This document shows positions 17,234 to 26,771 of a stretch of DNA of 64,000 bases, piece by piece (positions within the stretch are counted from its first letter, which is position 1; each line of letters opens with the position of its first letter). The notes below the pieces were generated by a model. It was not told where the DNA came from, made no database searches, and was given only the letters and a program-made list of their open reading frames with translations. Source of the stretch: Halorubrum xinjiangense (GTDB lineage: Archaea > Halobacteriota > Halobacteria > Halobacteriales > Haloferacaceae); the NCBI RefSeq assembly GCF_900102375.1, contig NZ_FNBO01000010.1, forward strand, positions 1 to 64,000. The letters run 5' to 3'. The position numbers and the translations under genes are program-made.

Positions 17234-19071
17234 CGGAGCGTGAGTCGATCCAGTCGAGCCAATCCGGCAGATCGATCCGTTCCGGCACCGGGGACGACTC
17301 GGCCGCCTCGGCGGAACTGCGACGCGCGGTCGCGTTCCTCGGGTGGGATTCCTCCGCCGAGCGGGTCGTGGGTGTCGGGTACCGCGTCGGCGCCGTCGCC
17401 GGCGCGGTCGTCACCGCCGTCGCGGCGCTCGTCGTCGGCGCGGTCGCCGCCGCGCCCGCCGGGCTGGCCGCCTTCGTCGCCGGGGTACACGCGGTCCACC
17501 GGGCCCCGGTGTGGCTGGCGTCGCTCCGACGGACGCGGGCGCTCGGCGCGGCGCCGGGCCTAGTCGGGCGGCTCGTGTTGCGGATGCGACTCGACCCCTC
17601 GACCGAACGGGCCGTGCGGTTCGCCGGACGGACGGGCGACGGACCGCTGGCCGAGGCACTCTCGCGCCACGAGCGGGGGAGCGCGGACGGACCGACGAGC
17701 GGGATTCAGGCGTTTGCCCGCGAGTGGCGCCCCTGGTTCCCGGCGATCGATCGCGCCGCGGCGCTCGTCCGAACGGCGGCGACCGCGCCGCCTGAGCGTC
17801 GCGGTCGGTGTCTGGACCGCGCGCTCGACGCGACGCTCTCGGGAACCACCGACCGGCTCGCGTCGTTCGTCGGCGCGGTTCGGGGCCCGGTCTCCGCACT
17901 GTACGCGTTCGGCGTGCTGCTGCCGCTGGCGCTCATCGCGCTGCTTCCCGCGGGCGCCGCGGCCGGCGTCGCGATCGGCCCCGGGCTGGTCGCCGGCCTG
18001 TACCTCGTCGCGCTCCCCGGCGGGCTGGTGGCCGCCTCGGCGTGGCTGCTCTTCCGCCGACCGGTCGCGTTTCCGCCGCCGCAGATCGGGGGCGACCACC
18101 CCGACGTGCCGGAGCGTCGCGGCCACGCGCTCCTCGCCGGGTGCGCCCTCGGCGCGGCGGCGGCCGTCGTCGCCGCGCGGGCCGTCGCGCCGTGGGCGTG
18201 GCCCGTCGCGGGGGTCGGCGTCGGCGTCGGAAGCGCGCTGTTCGTCCTCGCGCGACCCCGCCGGGCGGTGCTGTCTGACGTGCGGGACGTCGAGCGCGGC
18301 CTCCCGGACGCGATGACCGTGATCGGCGGCGACGTGGCCGAGGGCGTCGCGGTCGAGACCGCGGTCGCGAACGCCGGCGAGCGCCTGGACGGCGCGACCG
18401 GTGAGCTGTTCGAACGCGCCGGGCGGCGCAGCGACACGCTTCGGGTCGGCGTCCGCGAGGCGTTCCTGGGACAGGGCGGGCCGGCTGCTCCCGTCCCGTC
18501 GCCTCGGCTCCGGGGCGCTATCGCGCTGCTCTCGGTCGCCGCGCGGGAGGGCCGCCCCGCGGGCGACGTGCTGTTAGAACTCGCGGACCAGCTGGAGTCG
18601 CTGCGCGACCTCGAACGCGACGCGCGACGCCAGCTAGCGAGCGTCACGGGGACGCTCTCGAACACCGCCGCGGTGTTCGCGCCGCTCGTCGGCGGGGCGA
18701 CCGTCGCGCTCGCGACGGGGATCGGCGCGGTCGATGTCGGCGGCCTCGGCGCCGGGGCGGCGGCGGGCGCCGACGTGCTCGGCGGCGGCGGGCTGAGCGG
18801 CAGCGGGCTGAGCGGCGGCGGCACCGCCGGTGCGGCCGGGGGGAGCGGCGCGGCCGAGACGGGCGGCGGCGCGGGGTCCCTGTCGGTACCGGTGCTCGGC
18901 CGGATTGTGGGGACGTACGTACTGCTGCTCGCCGCGCTTCTCACTGGGCTCGCGACGGGGTTAGAGCGAGGATTCGACCGGACGCTGGTGGCGTATCGGA
19001 TCGGCATCGCGCTGCCGACGGCGACCGCGACGTTCCTCGTCGCGTTCGCCGGCGCCGGCCTGCTGTTTTGA
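17230..19071 (+). CDS. type II secretion system F family protein (PilC/TadC-like)
   Basis: A 613-residue polytopic membrane platform protein for the ATPase it overlaps. Two T2SSF repeats are visible, each a cytoplasmic helical bundle followed by paired transmembrane helices (about 55-90 and 215-275; then 305-345 and 480-613). Between the last helices lies a glycine/serine-rich loop (about 500-550) with GGLSGSGLSGGG repeats, unusual for a membrane protein loop and probably extracytoplasmic. The order ATPase then TadC-like protein is standard for these machines. Confidence 0.85.
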   Translation: MTERESIQSSQSGRSIRSGTGDDSAASAELRRAVAFLGWDSSAERVVGVGYRVGAVAGAVVTAVAALVVGAVAAAPAGLAAFVAGVHAVHRAPVWLASLRRTRALGAAPGLVGRLVLRMRLDPSTERAVRFAGRTGDGPLAEALSRHERGSADGPTSGIQAFAREWRPWFPAIDRAAALVRTAATAPPERRGRCLDRALDATLSGTTDRLASFVGAVRGPVSALYAFGVLLPLALIALLPAGAAAGVAIGPGLVAGLYLVALPGGLVAASAWLLFRRPVAFPPPQIGGDHPDVPERRGHALLAGCALGAAAAVVAARAVAPWAWPVAGVGVGVGSALFVLARPRRAVLSDVRDVERGLPDAMTVIGGDVAEGVAVETAVANAGERLDGATGELFERAGRRSDTLRVGVREAFLGQGGPAAPVPSPRLRGAIALLSVAAREGRPAGDVLLELADQLESLRDLERDARRQLASVTGTLSNTAAVFAPLVGGATVALATGIGAVDVGGLGAGAAAGADVLGGGGLSGSGLSGGGTAGAAGGSGAAETGGGAGSLSVPVLGRIVGTYVLLLAALLTGLATGLERGFDRTLVAYRIGIALPTATATFLVAFAGAGLLF

Positions 19072-19122
19072 AGCCGGGCGACGGGGGGAGACCGGGATCG
19101 GACCCGACCTCTGCGCCGATCA

Positions 19123-19130
19123 TTTATATA
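19123..19130 (+). promoter_or_regulatory. TATA box of the DUF7283 gene
   Basis: TTTATATA with 22 nt to the ATG at 19153, matching the ATPase promoter in sequence and spacing. Confidence 0.65.
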
Positions 19131-19152
19131 CCAAGCCGCGGCCAGCCGCGCC

Positions 19153-19653
19153 ATGTTCGAGACGTACCCTGACGCCACGTACGCGTGGCTCGGCCTGGCA
19201 GTCGTGAGCGTCGCGACCGTCGGCGTGGCCGCCGCCTTTCCGGCCTCGCCGCCGCCGGACGCCGACGGCGTCGCGCGCACGGTCGACTCGGTCGCGGGCG
19301 GGGAGTACCCGTCGACCGCCGAACACGGCGTCGCAGCGGATCGGATTCGGATCGCGAACGGCTCCGTGTCGCTCGGTGACGATCGGGGGACTGCGCGAGC
19401 GACGCTCGACGCCGCGCGGGTCACGCCGGTGGTCCGACCGGCGGCAGGCGTGCCGCCGGAGGCGACGACTGACGCGCGCCTTCGGCGCATCCTCGCCGGC
19501 GCTCCCCCTGACGCCGCATTCGACGATCCGGCTGCGTTCGCGGCGGCGGCCGAGCGCGCGCGAGCGGCGGACGCGACGTGGAGACCCGCACCGGAGCGGA
19601 TCACGGTCCGACGGGTACACTACGGCGACGTCCGCGTGACGCTCGTGGGGTGA
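19153..19653 (+). CDS. pilus-locus membrane-anchored protein (DUF7283 type)
   Basis: A 166-residue protein with a single N-terminal transmembrane helix (about 11-30) after a short MFETYPDATYAW leader, then a polar ectodomain ending in VRRVHYGDVRVTLVG. That C-terminal block is what I recognise as DUF7283. It starts a second transcription unit of the pilus locus with its own TATA box; the next gene begins 6 nt after its stop. A minor pilin or pilus accessory subunit is likely from context. Confidence 0.72.
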   Translation: MFETYPDATYAWLGLAVVSVATVGVAAAFPASPPPDADGVARTVDSVAGGEYPSTAEHGVAADRIRIANGSVSLGDDRGTARATLDAARVTPVVRPAAGVPPEATTDARLRRILAGAPPDAAFDDPAAFAAAAERARAADATWRPAPERITVRRVHYGDVRVTLVG

Positions 19654-19659
19654 TCTCGC

Positions 19660-20133
19660 GTGTCATACGATCCCGCGAGTTCGGACGGATCGGATACGGC
19701 GGGGGAGTCGAAGCGGCCGACCGCGACGTTCTCGAACGCCGACCGCGCCGCCGTCGAACCGATCGCTGCGCTCGTCGCGGTGGTGGTCGTCGGGCTCGCG
19801 CTGGGGCTGTACGCCGGTGCGTTCGCCGACGCGGCGCCCGATGACGACCGGTCTACCGCGAAGGGCGCCCTTGACCGAGCCGAGGAGGCGATCACCGTCG
19901 GCGGCGTCGTCGACCCGGATCGGATGCGGCGGATCGAGGCTCCGGGGACCGCGACCGCGATCGAACTGGAGGCGGCCGGCGAGCGGTGGCTGGCCGCGTC
20001 GGGTCCGGACGCGCCGGGGCCGCCGGAGGTCCGGTCGGCGGAGGCGGTCGCGGTCGCCGAGCGGCGGGTGACGGTCCGGGTCGCGCCGGGGCGGAACGTG
20101 CGCGGGACGCTCCGGGCGGTGGTGTGGCGGTGA
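19660..20133 (+). CDS. pilin-like protein (DUF7285 type)
   Basis: A 157-residue protein from GTG 19660. After a 27-residue hydrophilic leader comes NADRAAVEPIAALVAVVVVGLALGLY, a charged residue then a Glu-Pro at the head of a hydrophobic helix, resembling the N-terminal helix of type IV pilins. The C-terminus VRVAPGRNVRGTLRAVVWR matches the family I recall as DUF7285. It overlaps the next gene by 4 nt. Cleavage by a prepilin peptidase is possible but the usual G or A followed by a polar residue is not clear. Confidence 0.72.
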   Translation: MSYDPASSDGSDTAGESKRPTATFSNADRAAVEPIAALVAVVVVGLALGLYAGAFADAAPDDDRSTAKGALDRAEEAITVGGVVDPDRMRRIEAPGTATAIELEAAGERWLAASGPDAPGPPEVRSAEAVAVAERRVTVRVAPGRNVRGTLRAVVWR

Positions 20134-20735
20134 CCAGCACCGTCCTCGACGTGACCGTGCTGCTGCTCTGTGTCTCCGCGAGCGTCGTCGCCCTCGGCGC
20201 GAGCGACGCCGGCGGCCCCGACGGACCGACGGCGACCGACGCCGCGGACAGACTCGTCACCGAGACCGCGACCGTGACGTACCCCGACGAGGACGCGCCG
20301 AACGACACGCGCCGCGTCCACGCGACACGCGCTGAGTTGCTCGCGCTAGTGGCCGAACGAAGCGCGGACGGAGGCGAGAGGACGGCGTTCGACCGCCGGG
20401 CGGTCGACAGGGTTCGGTCCGGTGTCGGTCCGCGGACGCGCGTCGACGTGACCGTCGACGGGCCGAGGCGGACGGACGAGAGAGTGGCCGGCGTACCGGA
20501 GCGATACCGGGCGCGGGGCGCGTCCCCGGGGACGGCGCCGGCGACCGCCTCGTCCGGAGCGACCACGGACGAGGACCGGTGGACGATCGCCGTCGGAGCG
20601 GAACCGCCGCGAGACGCCACCGTCGGCGTCGCGGTCGTCAGACACCCGCTTCCGACAGGCGTCGGCAGCGGCGCTGGGGAGTCGGACGGCCGCGGCTCCG
20701 GTTCCGAGGTCCGGATCGTCGTCCGGAGGTGGTGA
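20130..20735 (+). CDS. pilus-locus protein (DUF7284 type)
   Basis: A 201-residue protein from GTG 20130 (VTSTVLDVTVLLLCVSASV), whose N-terminus is itself a transmembrane or signal helix, followed by a secreted region with TVTYPDEDAP and a GPRTRVDVTV strand, and ending RWTIAVGAEPPRDATV-type and VRIVVRRW strands. Start and stop overlap neighbours by 4 nt on both sides, so DUF7285, this gene and the 1072-residue protein are strictly coupled. I assign DUF7284 from the N-terminal pattern and gene order. Function unknown. Confidence 0.7.
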   Translation: MTSTVLDVTVLLLCVSASVVALGASDAGGPDGPTATDAADRLVTETATVTYPDEDAPNDTRRVHATRAELLALVAERSADGGERTAFDRRAVDRVRSGVGPRTRVDVTVDGPRRTDERVAGVPERYRARGASPGTAPATASSGATTDEDRWTIAVGAEPPRDATVGVAVVRHPLPTGVGSGAGESDGRGSGSEVRIVVRRW

Positions 20736-23700
20736 CCGTGGGGAGCCGGAACGGCGGTCGGTCGAGCGCCGGCCGGCGGCGCACGATCGTCGTGGACGAG
20801 CGGGCGCGGGTTCCCTTCGCGCTCGTCGGCGTGCTGCTGCTCGTGACGAGTTCGGCCTACGCAGCGGGACTCGCCGGGCAGGGGCTCGTCGGCGAGGACC
20901 GCCGCGTCGAACGCGCGGTCGAGCGCGTCGACGCCGACGTCACCGCCGCCCTCAGGAGCGCGGCTCGTGAGGCGGCCCACGACGCGGCGGCGGAGCCGGT
21001 GACGCGTGCGCCGACCGGAACGGAACCGGGAGCCGAAGCGGTCCGCGAGGGCTCCGCGTTCGAGGACGCCTTCCGGGTCCGGCTCGCGATCGCCGGCGCC
21101 GAGGCGCTGCGCGCGGTCGACAGCGATGTCGGCGGCGTCGAGGCGAACGCCACGCTCCCGGCGGTCGACTCGGCCGACGATCTCGTCGCGGCGCGCGAGC
21201 GGATTAGCGTCGAACCGACCGCGAACGGGACCGCGACGCGGGTGACGTTCGAGGACGTCTCGACGACCGCGACCCGGGACGGGCGAACCGTCGTGAACCG
21301 GACGCGGTCGCGGACGGTCACGGTCGCGGTGCCGACGTTGGCCGCGCACGAGCGGACCGAGCGGTTCGAGCGCCGACTCAACCGCGGGCCCGTCGAGGGG
21401 CCCGGGCTCGGCCGACAGGTCACCGCCAGCCTCTACGCGACGGCGTGGGCCCGGGGATACGGTCAGTACGCCGGCGCTCCCGTCGAGAACGTCGTCGCGA
21501 ACCGCCACGTCGAGCTGTCCACGAACGCCGGGATCGTCCGGGTTCAGCGGGACGTGTTCGGGACCAGCGACCCCGACGCGCGCGGCGGCGTCGCGCGGGC
21601 GACCGCCCGGACCGGCGTGACCGATCTGCTGTCGCCGACCGGGGTCGACGAGGCCTCCTGGACGGACGCCGTCCTCGGAGCGCCGACGCCGAGGCCGAAA
21701 GTCGAAGGAGAGCAGGGACCGACGACCGGGGACGCGACGGCGAGCGAGGACGCGGCGTTCGACCCGGCGGCGGATCCGACGAGCGAGTCGGCGTCGGTCG
21801 AGGTCGGGCACGCGGCCGACCGCGCCGCGACCCGCGTCCACGACGACCTCGAATCGATCGCGCGGGCGAGCCACCGCGTCGAAGCGACCGCGGAGACGGA
21901 GGCGACGCGGGTGGTCGACGGAGGGCCCGTAACGCCGGACCGCCCCCGATCGCTGCTCGACGAGCCGTGGCGGCGGGTCGACACGTCGCGGACGGAACGC
22001 GTCCGCGTGGTCGGCGGGAGCGACCTCCGAACGGGGACCGACGGCGCGACGGTGTCGGCCGGCGAGTCGGTGTCGTTCGGCGGCGCGATCCGGGAGGTCG
22101 TCGTCGAGCGCGCCGAGACCGCGACGTGGGAGCGGCGAGTCGTCGAGCGGGGACCGAACGGGACGGTACGGAACGTGAGCGTCGACCGCGCCGTGACGCG
22201 AGACGAGGCGACGGACCGGTACCGCGTCCGGGTGTCGGTGACCGGGACGTACGCGCCGCGCGACGACGCGCCCGACAGACCGACGGCGACGTTCGGCGCC
22301 GCCGAGGGCGGCGACGTGGACGGGCCGGACCTCGCCGACACGCCGGCGGCCGCGAGGGCGGACCTGAACGTGGAGACCGACGGCGACGTCGACCGGCTGG
22401 CGCGCGACGCCGTCGAAGGGGGCGACGAGACGCGGTCGACCGTCGTGTACGGCGACCGGTCGGACGCGGATCTGGACCGGATCGCGGCGGACGTCTCGTC
22501 GCTGTCGGAGCGCGTCCGTGAGCTAGAGACCGAGGCGTCGATGGCCGACGCGGCGGTCGGCGAGTCGACCCCCTACCGGGACCTCGCCGCGACCGTACGC
22601 GACCGACGAGAGCGCCTCCGGGACGCCCCGTCGAGGTACGACGGCGCGGTCGACCGCGGGCGCGTCGCCGCCCGCACCGCGTATCTCGACGCCGTGATCG
22701 AGGAGCTCGAATTAGCGGCAGACGACAGGAAGAAGGCGACAGACGGCGTTCTGGACCGCGTGAACGACGCGTTCGGCGGGCCGCCGGTGGGCGAGGTGAT
22801 CGCCAGCCGCGAGGCCGCCCGCGACCCGGGGACCTACGCCGTCGGCGACGGCGGGCCGGGCGGCGCCGTCACGTTCGCCCCGGAGGGGTCGCCGGGCTAC
22901 CTCCCGCGGACGGCGGTCGACGGCGAGCGCGTCGAGGGCGTCGACGGCACGACGACACGGCCGCTCGCGACGCGAAACGTGAACTACGTCACGCTCCCGT
23001 ACAGCGACGTCTCCGGCGGGATCGCGGACCGGATCCTCGGCACCGACGACACGGTCCGGCTTGGCGTCGCCGGGCGGTCGCTCCTCGCGGCCGACGAGGC
23101 ATTCGCGGCGGCCGACGACAACGACCTCCGCGCCGACCGAAACGTCCTCGCCGGACGGGTCGACGACTCGCTGCGGCGCGTCGACGACGCGCTGGCGGAC
23201 CGGCTCGCAGAGCGGACCGACCTCTCGCGCGAGCAGCGGAACGCGGTGCTGGAGAACGCCGCCGTCGACTACGACTCGCTCGGCGACAGGGCCGTCGCGG
23301 TCGGCGACGGCGAGTATCCGGACCGCGTCGCGAGGGAGGCGGCCCGGATGGGATCTCTGTCGTCGGCCGAACGGCTCGGGCTCGCGGCGCACCTCCGCGT
23401 CGAGACGCGAAAGGAGGCGGGGCGGGACGCGGTCCGCGTTCCGGCCCGGTTCGTCGACGAGACGACGGCCGCGTCCCGGCAGATCCGTCGGAAGAAGGTC
23501 GAGTCGGCGATCGAGGGCCGCGCCGAGGAGGCGGTCGCGTCGGTGCCGGACGAGCGAGTTCCGAAGCCCGTTCGGAGCGTGGGAGCGGGGCTTCCGGTCG
23601 CGCCCGTCCCCGGGTACTGGGTGGCCACGGTCAACGCGTGGAACGTCGAGGTTCGCGGCGAGTACCCGCGGTTCGCGCTCCGGGCGAACGTCGGGACGCC

Positions 23701-23950
23701 CGACCGTCCGTTCGAGTACGTCAGAGAGCCCGGCGCGGTCGGCGTGGACGTGAACGGCGAGTCGGTCACGCTCGGGGAGACGGAGGCAATCGCGTTCGAG
23801 ACGCGGACGGTCGTCGTCGTCGCCGTCCCGGCCGGGCCGCCCGGCGTCGGCGACGTCGACGGGACGCGCGAGGAGACCTCCGGCGGCTGGCCGTGTCCGG
23901 GAGCGCTGAGCGCGTCGCCGGGGGCGGGCGACGAGTGTACGGAGACGTGA
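20732..23950 (+). CDS. large pilus-locus protein (DUF7286 type)
   Basis: A 1072-residue protein from GTG 20732. DERARVPFALVGVLLLVTSSAYAAGLAG (about 23-50) is a single N-terminal membrane helix with a pseudopilin-like charged lead-in. Then comes an extended, very acidic ectodomain rich in alpha-helix (heptads around 585-680) with several NGT/NVS sequons, and a second hydrophobic segment near 955-970. The block PTLAAHERTERFERRLNRGPV is what I recognise as DUF7286. It is the largest member of the locus and may form a stalk or tip. The downstream gene does not overlap. Confidence 0.75.
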   Translation: MTVGSRNGGRSSAGRRRTIVVDERARVPFALVGVLLLVTSSAYAAGLAGQGLVGEDRRVERAVERVDADVTAALRSAAREAAHDAAAEPVTRAPTGTEPGAEAVREGSAFEDAFRVRLAIAGAEALRAVDSDVGGVEANATLPAVDSADDLVAARERISVEPTANGTATRVTFEDVSTTATRDGRTVVNRTRSRTVTVAVPTLAAHERTERFERRLNRGPVEGPGLGRQVTASLYATAWARGYGQYAGAPVENVVANRHVELSTNAGIVRVQRDVFGTSDPDARGGVARATARTGVTDLLSPTGVDEASWTDAVLGAPTPRPKVEGEQGPTTGDATASEDAAFDPAADPTSESASVEVGHAADRAATRVHDDLESIARASHRVEATAETEATRVVDGGPVTPDRPRSLLDEPWRRVDTSRTERVRVVGGSDLRTGTDGATVSAGESVSFGGAIREVVVERAETATWERRVVERGPNGTVRNVSVDRAVTRDEATDRYRVRVSVTGTYAPRDDAPDRPTATFGAAEGGDVDGPDLADTPAAARADLNVETDGDVDRLARDAVEGGDETRSTVVYGDRSDADLDRIAADVSSLSERVRELETEASMADAAVGESTPYRDLAATVRDRRERLRDAPSRYDGAVDRGRVAARTAYLDAVIEELELAADDRKKATDGVLDRVNDAFGGPPVGEVIASREAARDPGTYAVGDGGPGGAVTFAPEGSPGYLPRTAVDGERVEGVDGTTTRPLATRNVNYVTLPYSDVSGGIADRILGTDDTVRLGVAGRSLLAADEAFAAADDNDLRADRNVLAGRVDDSLRRVDDALADRLAERTDLSREQRNAVLENAAVDYDSLGDRAVAVGDGEYPDRVAREAARMGSLSSAERLGLAAHLRVETRKEAGRDAVRVPARFVDETTAASRQIRRKKVESAIEGRAEEAVASVPDERVPKPVRSVGAGLPVAPVPGYWVATVNAWNVEVRGEYPRFALRANVGTPDRPFEYVREPGAVGVDVNGESVTLGETEAIAFETRTVVVVAVPAGPPGVGDVDGTREETSGGWPCPGALSASPGAGDECTET

Positions 23951-24031
23951 GGTGTCTGCCGGTCGCGGGCGTCGGACCACCGGGACGCGCCCGACCGCAG
24001 GCGTTTTGAGACGCGGTGACCGAATGAGGAT

Positions 24032-24484
24032 ATGTTTCACGAAGTCGTCGTCGACCGCGGAGCCGGACCCGAGGTCGACGCTGACGAGCCGGCGGCAGGG
24101 GAGTTACTCGTCGCCTTCGGATCGATGGTGACGGAGGCGGCGGCGAGCGTCGAGGGCGACCGGCTCGTCGACGAGGTCGGCCTGAGCGAGGCGGACGCTG
24201 GCGCCGCCCGCGAGGGGAACGTCGCGGCGCTCTCGCTCGCGGACGGCGCGGCCGTCCTCGCGGCGGCGAATCCGGACCGCGACGCCGACGCGATGGTGGC
24301 GGAGGTCCGCGATCACCTGCTGATGGGGATGGCGACCGCCGTCCTCGACGTCGACGCGATCGCGGCGAAGATCGACGCCGACCTCACCGGCCAGGAGGTC
24401 CAGCAGGCGCTGGAGGGGCGGACCGCGATGACGCTCGGACAGCTCGCGGAGATCCTCGCGGTCATCGAGCGCCGGAAGCCATGA
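24032..24484 (+). CDS. DUF5791 family protein
   Basis: A 150-residue soluble, largely helical protein. The central VDEVGLSEADAGAAREGNVAALSLADGAAVLAA looks like a degenerate helix-turn-helix, and DHLLMGMATAVLDVDAIAAKI followed by MTLGQLAEILAVI is the block I recall as DUF5791. Function unknown; a DNA- or RNA-binding role is only suggested by the fold pattern. Its stop overlaps the ATG of the following dehydrogenase by 4 nt (ATGA), so the two are co-translated. Confidence 0.78.
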   Translation: MFHEVVVDRGAGPEVDADEPAAGELLVAFGSMVTEAAASVEGDRLVDEVGLSEADAGAAREGNVAALSLADGAAVLAAANPDRDADAMVAEVRDHLLMGMATAVLDVDAIAAKIDADLTGQEVQQALEGRTAMTLGQLAEILAVIERRKP

Positions 24485-25383
24485 GGGTCGTCGTCGTCGG
24501 CTGCGGCTACGTCGGGCTGGCGCTGGCGGAACAGCTCGACGCCCGGGGGCATGCGGTGACCGGCGTTCGGCGGTCCGACGGCGGGCTCGACGCGGTCGAC
24601 GCCGTCGGCCCCGACGTCGAGGCCGTCCGGGCGGACGCGACCGATCCGGTTTCGCTCACGGCGCTGCCGGACGCGGACGCGGTCGTCTTCGCGGCCAGTT
24701 CCGGCGGACGCGGCGCCGACGCGGCGCGAGAGGTGTACGTGGACGGGCTGGCGAACGTCGTCGACGAGTACGGCTCGCGGGCGTCCCCGCCGGACCGCCT
24801 GGTGTACACCTCCTCGACCGGCGTGTACGGCGACCACGACGGCGGCTGGGTCGACGAGGAGACACCGGTCGAGCCCACCACCGAGAAGACCCGCGTCCTC
24901 GCCGAGGCCGAGCGGATCGCGACGGAGCGCGCGGCCGACGTCGGAATCGACGGGACGGTCGTCAGGTTCGCGGGGCTGTACGGTCCCGACCGGTACCGGC
25001 TGGAGCGGTACGTGGAGGGGCCGGTGACGGCCGGCTACCTGAACATGGTCCACCGCGACGACGCCGCGGGGTCGATCCGACACCTGCTGGAGACGGACCG
25101 CGCGCGCGACCGCGTCGTCCTCGTCGCGGACGACGAACCGGCCGACAAGCACGCGTTCGCCGACTGGCTCGCGGACGCCTGCGGCGTCCCCCGTCCGGAG
25201 AAGCTGTCGAAGGACGAGCGGATCGCGGCGGGCGACCTCTCCGCGGCCGCGGAGCGTCGGATCCGGACGAGCAAGCGGTGTTCGAACGCGCTGCTCCGCG
25301 AACTCGGCTACGAGTTCGCTCACCCGACGTTCCGGTCGGGGTACCGCGGCGCCGTGCGCGCGTGGCGGGCGCGGGCGGAGTAG
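24481..25383 (+). CDS. NAD(P)-dependent SDR-type epimerase/dehydratase
   Basis: A 300-residue Rossmann-fold protein of the atypical extended SDR group. The nucleotide motif is VVVVGCGYVGLALAEQL (a GxGxxG variant at 8-13) and the active-site strand is VYTSSTGVYG (about 102-111). The canonical YxxxK is replaced by TEKTRVLAEAER, so the catalytic lysine may be K134 without its tyrosine, as in YeeZ-like proteins. Substrate unknown, probably a nucleotide-linked sugar or none. It is coupled to a DUF5791 gene upstream. Confidence 0.82.
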   Translation: MRVVVVGCGYVGLALAEQLDARGHAVTGVRRSDGGLDAVDAVGPDVEAVRADATDPVSLTALPDADAVVFAASSGGRGADAAREVYVDGLANVVDEYGSRASPPDRLVYTSSTGVYGDHDGGWVDEETPVEPTTEKTRVLAEAERIATERAADVGIDGTVVRFAGLYGPDRYRLERYVEGPVTAGYLNMVHRDDAAGSIRHLLETDRARDRVVLVADDEPADKHAFADWLADACGVPRPEKLSKDERIAAGDLSAAAERRIRTSKRCSNALLRELGYEFAHPTFRSGYRGAVRAWRARAE

Positions 25384-25506
25384 GGCGGCTCGACCGGACG
25401 GCGGCCGGTTCCGGGCGTCGTCGCCCGATCACTGGGTTTTCCGTCGGTTCCAGTCCGTCGGAACGGTAACGAACCTTCATGTGTCGGGAGCGATTCGCCA
25501 CAACCC

Positions 25507-26682
25507 ATGCGAGCGATGAGCGCGGTCGGCGACCGGTTCTCGCAGGCGGAGGCCATGGCCCGGGAGAATCCCGAGATCGCCGTCGCCGCGGCGCTCGCCG
25601 TCCTGATCGCCGTCGGAGTCGCCCTCGTCGTACTGTGGTCCCGGCGGACGCCGGGAGTGAGGTTCCGCCGGCTGCTGGCCGCCGAAGACGAGATAGCGGT
25701 GTTGATGCATCCGAACCCGGACCCCGACGCGATGTCGGCCGCGGTCGGGGTGGCTTCGCTCGCCAATCAGGTGGACGTCGACGCGACGGTCCAGTACCCC
25801 GGTCAGATTCGCCATCAGGAGAACCGGGCGTTCCGAACCGTCCTCGACCTCGAACTGGAGCCGATCGAACACGTGAGCGACCTCGCGGCGGAGTCGGTCG
25901 TCTTGGTCGATCACAACGAGCCGCGGGGGTTCGCCGGCGCCGACGGCGTGTTGCCGACGGCCGTCGTCGACCACCACCCCGGCGACGGCGCCGGCGAGTC
26001 GTTCACCGACGTGCGGACGAACTACGGCGCGACCGCTTCGGTCGTCGCCGAGTACTTCCGAGACAACGACGCCGTTCCGGTCCCGCCGGACAAGCACGCG
26101 AGCGAGACCACGAGTGACCTGACGCTGTCGACCGACACGGCGACCGGGCTGTTGTACGGGATCTTGGCCGACACGAAACATCTCACCGTCGGCGCCAGCG
26201 AACCCGACTTCGCGGCGGCCGCCTACCTCTACCCCGGCGTCGACCAGGACCGTCTCGACCGCATCGCGAACCCCGCGGTCGACGCGGAGGTGCTGGAGGT
26301 GAAGGCCCGCGCGATCGCGGGACGCCGAATCGAAGGGTCGTTCGGGGTCGCCGACGTCGGCGGCGTGAACAACGTCGACGCGATCCCGCAGGCGGCCGAC
26401 GAGCTGATCCAGCTCGAGGGGGTCAGCGCCGTCGTGGTGATCGGGGAGCGAGACGGGACCGTCCACCTCTCGGGGCGGTCGCGCGACGATCGGGTCCACA
26501 TGGGCAACGCAATCGCAGCGGTGTTAAACGACGTCGACAACGCGAACGGCGGGGGACACTCCCGGATGGGCGGCGGGACGATCCAACCGGAGGTCGACCC
26601 CACCGGGGAAGGAGAGCCGGAGACCGTCGACCGCGACGCCCTCGCTGACGGGTTGTTCCGTGCGATGGCCGGCGACGTGTGA
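25507..26682 (+). CDS. DHH-family phosphoesterase with membrane anchor
   Basis: A 391-residue protein. One transmembrane helix (about 22-46) precedes a DHH domain with NPDPDAMSAAVG (about 74-85), DHNEPRGF and the signature DHHPGDG (about 157-163), then a DHHA1 domain ending with GGGHSRMGGGT. The metal-binding aspartates and histidines are all present, so a Mn-dependent phosphodiesterase is likely, acting on nanoRNA or cyclic dinucleotides, the DhhP/GdpP-like role. A membrane-tethered form with no DNA-binding motif argues against RecJ. The start may be ATG 25507 or 25516; both keep the helix. Confidence 0.86.
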   Translation: MRAMSAVGDRFSQAEAMARENPEIAVAAALAVLIAVGVALVVLWSRRTPGVRFRRLLAAEDEIAVLMHPNPDPDAMSAAVGVASLANQVDVDATVQYPGQIRHQENRAFRTVLDLELEPIEHVSDLAAESVVLVDHNEPRGFAGADGVLPTAVVDHHPGDGAGESFTDVRTNYGATASVVAEYFRDNDAVPVPPDKHASETTSDLTLSTDTATGLLYGILADTKHLTVGASEPDFAAAAYLYPGVDQDRLDRIANPAVDAEVLEVKARAIAGRRIEGSFGVADVGGVNNVDAIPQAADELIQLEGVSAVVVIGERDGTVHLSGRSRDDRVHMGNAIAAVLNDVDNANGGGHSRMGGGTIQPEVDPTGEGEPETVDRDALADGLFRAMAGDV

Positions 26683-26771
26683 CCGGGGGCGACGCGGTCC
26701 GGCCGATGCTCGGGGTATCCGCGGCGAACACGAGCGCTCGGATTTAAGTCCCGAGCTGCGGTGTATCCGCC

